From: Neoalteromonas arenosi
GTDB taxonomy: Bacteria; Pseudomonadota; Gammaproteobacteria; Enterobacterales; Alteromonadaceae
Direction: 5' to 3'
Length of the DNA: 64,000 nt
Assembly (NCBI RefSeq): GCF_030362855.1
Contig: NZ_JAUCBP010000006.1
Span: 262,329-326,328, forward strand
How positions within the stretch are numbered: position 1 is the first letter of the stretch; every line of letters starts with the position of its first letter. A program made the position numbers and the translations under genes. The notes beneath the pieces were generated by a model that saw only the letters and a list, made by a program, of their open reading frames with translations, ran no database searches and had not been told where the DNA came from. This document shows, piece after piece, positions 1-7,785 of the stretch.

Positions 1-828
1 CAGCCACCAGCGCAACGCCGTCAACAGCATACTGGCGATCAGAAGCAGCTTGATACCGTAATGACTGATCACGCGCTGAGCCAACAAAAATATACCTATT
101 TCCGCTAAGACACCGAGAGCGATCAAGACCCCTGTAAGCTGGCCGCTGTGGCCGAGGTCGCGCATGTAGAGCGCGAAAAACCCGTAGTAGGCGCCAAAAC
201 TGACCTGTAGCAATGCGGTCGATAAAATAAATATCACAAATACGGGCTTCAGCGCCGCTTGCCATTGCGTACTCTGTTTGGCTCCCGTGTCGCGTTCAGG
301 TGTGCTATTGGCGATCCATAGGGTCGACACAAACAACAAGGTCAGTAATACCATGCTGATGTATATAGGCACTTCGGTGCCATAAATATCCAGCAAGTGA
401 CCGGTCAATATTGTCAGGACAATAAAACCAACGCTGCCCCACGATCGAACTCCACCATAATTGCGTTTTCGCAGTTCGGCTTGATGTAGGGTAATCACCT
501 CTAGCTGCGGTAACACGGCCGTCCAAAACATCATCATCAAGGCAAAGACCAAGGTTAGCCACCAAAAGTCATGTGCCCAAAAAACGCCAATAAAACTAAC
601 GACAGTCAGTAAACAACCCACTTGCAGGACTAGCAAGGTTTTGCCGCTTCGATCTGCGATGCTGGCCCAAAGTGAAGGCCCAAGTATGCGCGCTACGGTT
701 ATTAGCGCGAACAATTCGCCAATTTGTGCTGAGGTGAATCCTCTGCCATCAAGGAAAATACCTAGGTAAGGAACGATTACGCCCAATAGCGCAAAATAGA
801 GAAAATAAGTAGTCGATAAACGTTTCAT
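1..828 (-). CDS. MFS permease, phenylpropionate permease-like (3' end outside window)
   Basis: An open frame runs from an ATG at 828 to the window edge (276 codons), so the C-terminus is missing. The translation begins MKRLSTTYFLYFALLGVIV and continues as repeated hydrophobic helices. A Major Facilitator-type cytoplasmic loop (IADRSGKTLL) follows helix 2. The overall look is that of the LacY/phenylpropionate permease branch (MFS_1_like). It is an inner-membrane secondary transporter whose substrate cannot be read from sequence. It is co-directional with aroC, whose stop lies about 30 bp upstream, so it may be the last gene of the prmB-aroC transcript. Confidence 0.8.
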   Translation of the reverse strand, partial: MKRLSTTYFLYFALLGVIVPYLGIFLDGRGFTSAQIGELFALITVARILGPSLWASIADRSGKTLLVLQVGCLLTVVSFIGVFWAHDFWWLTLVFALMMMFWTAVLPQLEVITLHQAELRKRNYGGVRSWGSVGFIVLTILTGHLLDIYGTEVPIYISMVLLTLLFVSTLWIANSTPERDTGAKQSTQWQAALKPVFVIFILSTALLQVSFGAYYGFFALYMRDLGHSGQLTGVLIALGVLAEIGIFLLAQRVISHYGIKLLLIASMLLTALRWWL

Positions 829-859
829 TTAATGTTTACCGACCACTTCCTGATATGCA

Positions 860-1963
860 TTACTCAGAGACGCTGCCAGGGATCACTGGCGTTGGACTAG
901 TCACCTTAGCATTTTGCGCTGTGTGGCGTAGCAGATGATCCATCAATACAAGCGCCAACATAGCCTCAGCGATAGGTACAGCGCGAATGCCAACACAGGG
1001 ATCATGACGACCTTTGGTGATAACTTCCGTTGATTCGCCATCAACGGTGATGGTTTCACCTGGTACGGAGATACTTGATGTTGGTTTTAACGCCATGTGT
1101 ACTACAACGTCTTGTCCGGTTGAAATGCCGCCAAGAACACCACCACTGTGATTACTGGTGAAACCCTGCGGTGTAAGCGTATCACGGTGTTCACTGCCCT
1201 TTTGATTTACTACATCAAAACCATCGCCAATTTCTACACCCTTAACGGCATTGATGCCCATCATCGCATGGGCAATTTCTGCATCTAAGCGGTCAAACAC
1301 AGGTTCACCGAGTCCTACCGGCATGTTCGTGGCCACTACCGAAACCTTCGCGCCAATTGAATCGCCCGATTTTTTTAGGTCGCGCATGTATTGATCCAAC
1401 GCATCAAGCTTATCTGGCTGCGGACAGAAAAATGGATTTTGATTAATCGCATCTTTATCTTCCAGTGCCATTTCAATTGGACCCAACTGCGAAAGGTAGC
1501 CAATAATTTCAATGCCGTGGACTGTTTTGAGGTATTTTTTCGCAATCCCACCAGCAGCAACACGTATCGCGGTTTCCCGCGCAGACGATCGACCACCACC
1601 GCGATAATCGCGCAAACCATACTTTTGTTGATAGGTATAATCAGCGTGTCCTGGACGGAATCGGTCGGCGATTTTGGAGTAATCTTGACTGCGTTGGTCT
1701 TTGTTCTTAATTAGCAAGCCAATCGACGTACCCGTTGTTTTACCTTCAAATACGCCAGACAAAATTTGTACTTCATCGTCTTCACGTCGTGCCGTGGTAT
1801 ATCGCGACGTTCCTGGCTTACGGCGGTCGAGATCGCCTTGTAAGTCTGCTTCACTTAACTCCATGCCCGGTGGACAGCCATCAACTACACCACCGATGGC
1901 AATGCCATGACTCTCACCAAACGTTGAAACCGTAAATAATTTTCCGAAACTGTTACCCGACAT
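860..1963 (-). CDS. aroC: Chorismate synthase
   Basis: The 367-residue product matches the usual AroC length (about 360) and opens with the family signature [20 protein letters not shown]. Further hallmarks are [19 protein letters not shown], the [10 protein letters not shown] segment near residue 120 and [15 protein letters not shown] near 275. It converts 5-enolpyruvylshikimate-3-phosphate to chorismate, using reduced FMN, as the last shared step of aromatic amino acid synthesis in the cytoplasm. It starts 3 bp after the prmB stop, so the two are co-transcribed, as in many gammaproteobacteria. Confidence 0.98.
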   Translation of the reverse strand: MSGNSFGKLFTVSTFGESHGIAIGGVVDGCPPGMELSEADLQGDLDRRKPGTSRYTTARREDDEVQILSGVFEGKTTGTSIGLLIKNKDQRSQDYSKIADRFRPGHADYTYQQKYGLRDYRGGGRSSARETAIRVAAGGIAKKYLKTVHGIEIIGYLSQLGPIEMALEDKDAINQNPFFCPQPDKLDALDQYMRDLKKSGDSIGAKVSVVATNMPVGLGEPVFDRLDAEIAHAMMGINAVKGVEIGDGFDVVNQKGSEHRDTLTPQGFTSNHSGGVLGGISTGQDVVVHMALKPTSSISVPGETITVDGESTEVITKGRHDPCVGIRAVPIAEAMLALVLMDHLLRHTAQNAKVTSPTPVIPGSVSE

Positions 1964-1966
1964 TGA

Positions 1967-2896
1967 TTATTGCTGCTCCCAATACTCTTTTAACTGCTGT
2001 TGCGCCACTGCAAACACACCATCGCCACCATTTTCAAAGCTTATCCACTCGACCTCTAGCCCAGGGAAGCGGGTGTCAAAATGCACCATGCTGTTTCCGA
2101 CCTCGACAAACAACCAACCGTCATCATTCAGGAACTTAGCCGCTTGCTTAAGGATTTGCTCAACCAGATCGAGACCGTCTTCACCGGCGGCAAGCGCTAA
2201 GGCTGGCTCGTGTTGAAACTCAGCAGGTAAATCATCCATGTCTTCAGCATCGACGTAAGGTGGATTTGAAACGATCAGATCGTATTTCTGATTTGTGATC
2301 CCAGAAAACACATCTGATTCGATGGCAATAACGCGCTCTTCGAGACCGTGCTCTTGAATATTTAATTGCGCGACTTCCAAGGCATCAGTGCTGATATCTA
2401 ATGCATCGACATAGGCATCTGGAAATGCGTGCGCCAGAGCGATTGCAATGCATCCCCCACCGGTACACAAATCCATGATAGCTTTAGGTTCAGACACGTA
2501 AGGTGCAAACTGCTGTTGGATAAGCTCAGCAAACGGTGAACGCGGGATCAGTACTCGCTCATCAACATAAAATGGGTATCCGCAAAACCACGCTTGATGA
2601 GTCAAATAAGGTAATGGCAATCGGGTTTGCACCCGCTTCAATACCAGCTCTGCAACCTTCTGGCGTTCACTGCGAGTCAAGCGCGCAGAAAACAGACTGT
2701 CACCGGTGTATTGAGCCAAATCTTGCGGTAAGTGCAATGCGTGCATGACTAGCGTCACCGCTTCGTCCCACGCATTGTCGGTGCCATGGCCAAAGAATAA
2801 ATCGGCATCGTTGAAACGGCTTACGCTCCAACGTACAAGGTCTAAGATGGTTTCTAGATCACTTATCGCTTGATCCAGATAAATTTTGTCAGTCAT
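1967..2896 (-). CDS. prmB: 50S ribosomal protein L3 N5-glutamine methyltransferase
   Basis: PrmB methylates a glutamine of ribosomal protein L3. The Rossmann SAM-binding motif (MDLCTGGGCIAIALA) and the N5-glutamine methyltransferase motif NPPY (VSNPPYVDAEDMDDLP) are clear. I chose the ATG at 2896, giving 309 residues beginning MTDKIYLDQAIS, because this matches the known length of about 310. The open frame extends to 2950 with 18 extra residues that look non-coding. Neither start has a strong Shine-Dalgarno sequence. It is divergent from smrB and overlaps nothing. Confidence 0.96.
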   Translation of the reverse strand: MTDKIYLDQAISDLETILDLVRWSVSRFNDADLFFGHGTDNAWDEAVTLVMHALHLPQDLAQYTGDSLFSARLTRSERQKVAELVLKRVQTRLPLPYLTHQAWFCGYPFYVDERVLIPRSPFAELIQQQFAPYVSEPKAIMDLCTGGGCIAIALAHAFPDAYVDALDISTDALEVAQLNIQEHGLEERVIAIESDVFSGITNQKYDLIVSNPPYVDAEDMDDLPAEFQHEPALALAAGEDGLDLVEQILKQAAKFLNDDGWLFVEVGNSMVHFDTRFPGLEVEWISFENGGDGVFAVAQQQLKEYWEQQ

Positions 2897-2994
2897 GCAG
2901 TTTGTTTTAACGCTATGTGAATACGCGTTATCATACCGAAATATTTGCATCTAGGGATTGCTAATTTAATAACTTAGCGGAGAAAAATGCGGTA

Positions 2995-3558
2995 ATGAGT
3001 AATAAAGATGAGTCAAATGAATTTCGTCAGGCACTCGGTGACGTTAAGCCGCTTGCACCCAATGACAAAGTTAATTTAACTCGCAAGGATCAACATGCGG
3101 ATGCGCGTAAACAGCGTCGCAGAGACATTGCAGCAGACAATAGAAATGCGCAGCAAGCCAATGCATACTTTGCATTCTCAGATGCTTATGAGGCGCATTT
3201 CGATACTAATGGTCCATTAAAATACGTCGCACAATCAACATATAGTGATGAACTAAAAAGGTTGCGCAGAGGTGACTACGATCCCGAGCTTATTCTCGAT
3301 TTACACGGTATGAATCGCGCCAACGCCAAAGCTGAAATTGCGGCATTGCTGCACGCAGCCAAACGTCAACACTTTCGCTGTGTGTGCATTGTTCATGGAA
3401 TAGGTAGCGGTGTACTTAAATTGCAAGTGCCCAACTGGCTAGTGCAACACCCTGATGTCCTAGCGTTTCACCAAGCACCACTGGAATGGGGCGGGAATGG
3501 CGCCCTACTCGTATTGCTGCGCCACGCCGACCCAAAACTGGGTGAATCATTCGACTAA
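2995..3558 (+). CDS. smrB: Smr-domain endonuclease SmrB (ribosome rescue)
   Basis: The 187-residue protein has a basic, low-complexity N-terminal third and a C-terminal Smr domain. The domain carries LDLHGMNRANAKAEI around residue 100 and VHGIGSGVLK followed by the conserved tail PNWLVQHPDVLAFHQAPLEWGG. This matches the SmrB (YfcN) family, which cleaves mRNA between collided ribosomes. The DLH motif carries the proposed catalytic residues. The divergent smrB / prmB-aroC arrangement is the classical gammaproteobacterial one. Confidence 0.93.
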   Translation: MSNKDESNEFRQALGDVKPLAPNDKVNLTRKDQHADARKQRRRDIAADNRNAQQANAYFAFSDAYEAHFDTNGPLKYVAQSTYSDELKRLRRGDYDPELILDLHGMNRANAKAEIAALLHAAKRQHFRCVCIVHGIGSGVLKLQVPNWLVQHPDVLAFHQAPLEWGGNGALLVLLRHADPKLGESFD

Positions 3559-3566
3559 AAATCAGT

Positions 3567-3692
3567 CTATTTATTATCGTCCGCACTGTTGTGTAAAAAC
3601 AGATAGGTGTAATAACCGCCCATCACACAGATAATACCGATCAACAGTAGTGACATCCATACAACTGGGTCCAAAAATAGTTCTAAAGGCAT
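3567..3692 (-). CDS. 41-residue single-pass membrane protein (DUF3149-like)
   Basis: A short frame from ATG 3692 encodes a 41-residue peptide: MPLELFLDPVVWMSLLLI, then more hydrophobic residues, and a polar tail ending HNSADDNK. A GAGG Shine-Dalgarno lies about 8 nt upstream (gtgaggaaaacatc). One transmembrane helix of about 22 residues (10-32) with a short charged C-tail resembles the DUF3149 type of tiny inner-membrane proteins. That match is from memory. Function is unknown. It ends 9 bp from the convergent smrB stop, so the two genes meet tail to tail. Confidence 0.7.
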   Translation of the reverse strand: MPLELFLDPVVWMSLLLIGIICVMGGYYTYLFLHNSADDNK

Positions 3693-3817
3693 GATGTTTT
3701 CCTCACTCGGATTGTTCTATGACTTTATTTTCCCTTGAGTGTGGATGAAAAAAGCTGATCGAGATCAATGCTCAGAAGCCATGCGCGGCAAGATGTTGAG
3801 CTAGATCAAATGTAGTC

Positions 3818-5362
3818 CTAAAAGCGCTCTGCGTAGTCTGTCAAAAACGCTTCATAATGGCGCCATCGGCCCACCGCATTTTGATTGATAGGTTGTCTTA
3901 CTTGCCAAATACTCGGTGTTTCAACGTGATTTTCCGCAGTGCGAATTGATACTACATCGGGCATTTCTGTACCTAAAAATTCACCTAGTCTATTAACTGT
4001 TAACGCATAGTCAGAGACCAGCGTTTGATAATCGAGATTGAGCACATCATCCCCAAAGCACGCCGACCAATGCGCCATCATCTCAGTATACAGGTTATAA
4101 ACCCCGAATATGTCGTCCAAACTATTGGTATAGGCAAAATAAGGCGAGAAATTTTCAAAATATATTGAGACGGCGACATCGAGTGGATTGCGTTGCAAGT
4201 TGATGATTTTCGCATTCGGAAACATGGCTTTGATCACGCCAACATGGAAGAAGTTAGTCGGTACTTTGTTGATGATTTTAGTACCCGAAAAATTAGCAAA
4301 TTCGGTAAAATATTGGTTATATGCCTGTGCCATGTGTTCAATGCGCAACGGCAATCTGCGTTTTATCGCATCGATAATATTTGCGCCAACACCGCTGAAG
4401 TTCATCGCGTATTCCAAGGCTGGCGTTTCACCACCGGCGTAAAACCCCGGTAATTTAGACAAAATTTGTTCAACGAGAGTCGTGCCCGATCGCGGCATAC
4501 CGACAACAAAAATATGCTCGGTTTGATCTGAGCTGGCGATATTAGCGATAGCTTCGCGTGACAAGGTGGTAAGAACAGTTTTAACTTGATTCGTCAACTC
4601 AGGCAGGGAAAAAGATGCGTCTCGTTGCTTTTGTTGATTAGCCTGAGTTGCATACTGCCATGCCAGTGTATAGTCACCGCAATCATTGTATATTTTCGCT
4701 AAACCAAACAATATACGCGCTTTCTCAGCAGGCTGCTGAACTGCGCTAACAGCAGCTTTGAAATGTTCCACTTGTTTACAGTCAATGCAGCGAAACTTAT
4801 GAAACTTGGCAGTTGCAGCGAGTGCAAAGCTGTTGTTGGGTTGCAAAGTCAGGCACTGCTCTAAAAGATTCAATGCCCGATCAAACTGCCCTCGCATGCC
4901 CAGCATATTGGCGTGGTGTTGCAGTAATGTCGGCGACTGCTTAACAATATTTGAATGCAACTCAAGACACTTTATGCCGTCTTCGATCGCTCGCGCTTCT
5001 AGCGACACCCGCACCATCAATAGCAACAGGCTTTCGTCGATAGCGAGTGTTTTAAATCCTTTATTTAACACTTGCAGTGCGCTATTAAAACGGTTGTCAT
5101 TTAGCAATAAATCAACCAGATGCACAACTAAATGCTTATCAGTAAGCTCGCACTTTACATCCAACAATTTCGCGATCAATGATTCAGCGCGTACTCGTTC
5201 GTTTCGAGCTAACGCGATCCCGGTTAAATGTGTCAGTACTACAGGATGAAACGGAGCCGCTTGATGCAATAACATCAGCTGTTGCAACGCCTCGTTCACT
5301 CGGCCTTGCTGTAAGCATCGGGTAACTTGCGGCAGGTGTTTGTCTACCTCATCCATATTCAT
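3818..5362 (-). CDS. TPR-repeat sulfotransferase
   Basis: About 514 residues. The N-terminal half (1-250) is built of tetratricopeptide-type helical pairs, for example MRGQFDRALNLLEQCLTLQPNNSFALA. The C-terminal half is a sulfotransferase domain beginning with the 5'-phosphosulfate loop FVVGMPRSGTTLVEQIL and containing the 3'-phosphate segment IINLQRNPLDVAVSIYF. It should transfer sulfate from PAPS, but the acceptor (protein, peptide or glycan) is unknown. The longest frame opens at a TTG (5395), inside the upstream gene. I prefer ATG 5362, or the nearby ATG 5356, just after the transglycosylase stop at 5371. Confidence 0.88.
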   Translation of the reverse strand: MNMDEVDKHLPQVTRCLQQGRVNEALQQLMLLHQAAPFHPVVLTHLTGIALARNERVRAESLIAKLLDVKCELTDKHLVVHLVDLLLNDNRFNSALQVLNKGFKTLAIDESLLLLMVRVSLEARAIEDGIKCLELHSNIVKQSPTLLQHHANMLGMRGQFDRALNLLEQCLTLQPNNSFALAATAKFHKFRCIDCKQVEHFKAAVSAVQQPAEKARILFGLAKIYNDCGDYTLAWQYATQANQQKQRDASFSLPELTNQVKTVLTTLSREAIANIASSDQTEHIFVVGMPRSGTTLVEQILSKLPGFYAGGETPALEYAMNFSGVGANIIDAIKRRLPLRIEHMAQAYNQYFTEFANFSGTKIINKVPTNFFHVGVIKAMFPNAKIINLQRNPLDVAVSIYFENFSPYFAYTNSLDDIFGVYNLYTEMMAHWSACFGDDVLNLDYQTLVSDYALTVNRLGEFLGTEMPDVVSIRTAENHVETPSIWQVRQPINQNAVGRWRHYEAFLTDYAERF

Positions 5363-5370
5363 CACCGTAC

Positions 5371-6006
5371 TTACCAAATCATGCGCCAGAACCAACCCTC
5401 TTTAAGGTCTTCTTCACAGGTTTTCAGCTGAGTGGCGTAGCGTAAGGAACGGCCTTTCACTCGCTGCGCTACGTTGACAAGCCATTTCTTCTTATCGTAA
5501 GTACGTCGTTTATAACCGGTCCAGCCCTCATGGTAATTGAGGTACTGTCCATAGGCATCCCATTTGGATATACCGTTGACACTGTGGGTCTTACTGATAA
5601 ACCACCCCATAAAATCGATAGCATCTTCGAAATCATCGCGGTCGGCTCCACTGTTGCCGGTCTCACGCATGTAGTCTTCCCAAGTCGGCGTTTTGGCTTG
5701 AGAATATCCGTAGGCGGAACTGACCCTGCCCCATGGGATTAAGCCAAAAAAGATCGTATCTTTGGGTGGCTTGGCATCTGCGCGAAACGAACTTTCCTGA
5801 TACATCATCGCCATTGGCACATGAATCGGCACTCCCCAATCATCGCGCATGTCAGCAGCAGCATCGTACCAATCCCGTTTTTCCTCAAAAATCGCACAAA
5901 TATTGCTGATATCTTTTGGTGGCGTCGTAGTACAACCGACTGAAAACACAGTACAAATGAGAATAATGGAAAAAAACTTTAAAAATTTTTGGAACTTTTC
6001 GCTCAT
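5371..6006 (-). CDS. Lytic transglycosylase-like (SLT) lipoprotein
   Basis: 211 residues with a lipoprotein signal peptide: charged MSEKFQKFLK, a hydrophobic core, and lipobox SVGC with Cys near residue 25. The mature part contains MMYQESSFRADAKPP, whose glutamate sits where the catalytic Glu of the SLT fold lies, followed by SSAYGYSQAKTPTWEDY typical of lysozyme-like transglycosylases. It probably cleaves peptidoglycan from the outer membrane side. It lies downstream of gshA (82 bp gap) and just upstream of the TPR-sulfotransferase. Its C-terminal region after residue 170 is not recognised. Confidence 0.82.
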   Translation of the reverse strand: MSEKFQKFLKFFSIILICTVFSVGCTTTPPKDISNICAIFEEKRDWYDAAADMRDDWGVPIHVPMAMMYQESSFRADAKPPKDTIFFGLIPWGRVSSAYGYSQAKTPTWEDYMRETGNSGADRDDFEDAIDFMGWFISKTHSVNGISKWDAYGQYLNYHEGWTGYKRRTYDKKKWLVNVAQRVKGRSLRYATQLKTCEEDLKEGWFWRMIW

Positions 6007-6064
6007 TTTTTGTTCAACATTAATGTTCTAGTCAAAAATGTGTGTTTCCCTGGAACCTTCTAAG

Positions 6065-6090
6065 GCCTGACCGTTGTCAGGCTTTTTTTT
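6065..6090 (+). terminator. Rho-independent terminator pointing along the + strand
   Basis: Stem GCCTGAC (6065-6071), loop CGTT, stem GTCAGGC (6076-6082), followed by eight T on the + strand. The U-tract exists only for + strand transcripts, although both neighbours (gshA and the transglycosylase gene) lie on the minus strand. The gshA stop codon lies inside the T run. Confidence 0.6.
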
Positions 6091-7684
6091 ATTCTGAACG
6101 GGAAAAGTAGTCTTTTAAAAACACATCAAACGGTTTGCTATCTGCTTCTTCTATAGCCTTTTGAGCACTTTGTGATTCAACCGTTGCACGCTCAAAGTCT
6201 GCAAGTGTGAAGTGCGTGTACTTATGATTTGCAAAAGCGCTTTTGTATTCTTGCGACAATTGCAAGCCCAATTGGCCGTTGTCTTTTTCTTCTTGCAACA
6301 ATCGATTCAACCAACGCGCAGACGGTGTCTTATTGCTTTCGCGTAGCTTGTCCCGCTCAGCCTCAACAGCAACACTAAAGCGGTCAGTTCCGGAAGCCTC
6401 ATCGAGTAATTGTGCCGTTTGCATAAACGCGCCAAATAGCGACTCTCCCCACTCTTGCAACGCCACTTCTTCAACGTTTTCGCCATCGCGCAGAATCAAA
6501 GTCAATGCAGGATTTCGACCATCGGTCACAACACGTTTAAGATTCGACTCAGTTTCTGCGTAAGAAGTTTCATCAAATTCAGGCGAATCGGCCAATAAGC
6601 ACGTCAACAAGAATACATCTAAGAAATAAAACTGCTGCTCTTCAATACCAACCGGCGTAAACGGATTCACATCGAGCGCACGCACTTCAATATAGCTAAC
6701 CCCGCGGTCAGCGAGAGCATCCGTTGGTTTCTCCATCGAGCGCGCAACTTGCTTGGGCCTAATCGGTGAGTACAGTTCATTCTCAATCTGAAGGATATTG
6801 CGATTCAACTGCTCGTATATGCCCTGTTCACCTGCTGCAAAGCGTTCATACTCAGTGCTGTGAGTTCGAATAGCACTGCGCACGGATTGAATATAATCAG
6901 GCAGGTTGTTGTAACAAATACGCAATGCGGATTGTTGACTGTTGGTATAACCCAAATCACTCATTCGCAATGAAGTTGCGTACGGTAGATACAGGGTACC
7001 TTTACCCAGCTTTTGAAAATCAAACTTGGTATTTTTGCCTTGTAAAAACGAGCCACAAATTGCTGGAGACGAGCCATATAAAAAGGGAATTAGCCAGCAC
7101 CAACGGCGATAATTGCGGATCAGATTGAAATAGCTTTGCGATTGGAACTCAATGTTATTTTGCTCACCTCTAATTGTCGCAAAGTGTTCCCAAAACGCTT
7201 CCGGTAACGAGAAATTAAAGTGGATCCCTGCGATGGCTTGCATCATCGCACCATAGCGATTCTTTAATCCGACTCGATACGTTTTCTTCATGCGACCGAC
7301 GTTTGAAGTTCCGTAGTCAGCAATGGGAATGCGCGATTCACCATTGACATAACACGGCATGCTCATTGGCCACAATGCTTCATCGCCCATTTGCGCCAGG
7401 GTAAATTTATGAATGTCATAAAGCTGTTGCAGTGTAACAGCCGGATCTGACTCTGGCGGGGTTATGAATTCAAGCAACGCCTCAGAGAAGTCGGTGGTGA
7501 TTGTATCGTGGGTTAGGGCTGAACCTAAACTTGTCGGATGCGGAGTTTGAGACAACTGGCCATTCGGAGTAATACGCAAAGCCTCGCGCTCTACACCGTG
7601 CTTTATCCCGCGTAAACTTGCTCGTGCTGCATCAGTTTGTAAACCTTTAAGCGCCTGGGCAAAAACAGTTGGATTGTTAATCAA
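6089..7684 (-). CDS. gshA: Glutamate-cysteine ligase (TTG start)
   Basis: 531 residues, close to the 518 of E. coli GshA. The ATP-dependent ligase signature is near the N-terminus: GVEREALRITPNGQ and TDFSEALLEFITPPE. Downstream come MSMPCYV and SYIEVRALDVNPF. It joins glutamate to cysteine, the first and rate-setting step of glutathione synthesis in the cytoplasm. The start is TTG at 7684: an in-frame stop lies four codons upstream, there is no nearby internal Met, and GAAGTGAG sits about 9 nt upstream as a ribosome-binding site. A rare start keeps translation modest; E. coli gshA also uses TTG. Confidence 0.97.
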   Translation of the reverse strand: MINNPTVFAQALKGLQTDAARASLRGIKHGVEREALRITPNGQLSQTPHPTSLGSALTHDTITTDFSEALLEFITPPESDPAVTLQQLYDIHKFTLAQMGDEALWPMSMPCYVNGESRIPIADYGTSNVGRMKKTYRVGLKNRYGAMMQAIAGIHFNFSLPEAFWEHFATIRGEQNNIEFQSQSYFNLIRNYRRWCWLIPFLYGSSPAICGSFLQGKNTKFDFQKLGKGTLYLPYATSLRMSDLGYTNSQQSALRICYNNLPDYIQSVRSAIRTHSTEYERFAAGEQGIYEQLNRNILQIENELYSPIRPKQVARSMEKPTDALADRGVSYIEVRALDVNPFTPVGIEEQQFYFLDVFLLTCLLADSPEFDETSYAETESNLKRVVTDGRNPALTLILRDGENVEEVALQEWGESLFGAFMQTAQLLDEASGTDRFSVAVEAERDKLRESNKTPSARWLNRLLQEEKDNGQLGLQLSQEYKSAFANHKYTHFTLADFERATVESQSAQKAIEEADSKPFDVFLKDYFSRSE

Positions 7685-7785
7685 TCGTCTGACTCACTTC
7701 TGATAAATCGTCGTAATTGGCGCAAGTATAACGTCTTTTATCCGCAATGCTTACGCCGCGTAATACAAAGTTAGGCTAACCTAGA

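Noticed and set aside
2897..2950. 18-codon extension of PrmB
   Set aside because: The length and N-terminus of the family fit the internal ATG at 2896; the extension carries no recognisable sequence.
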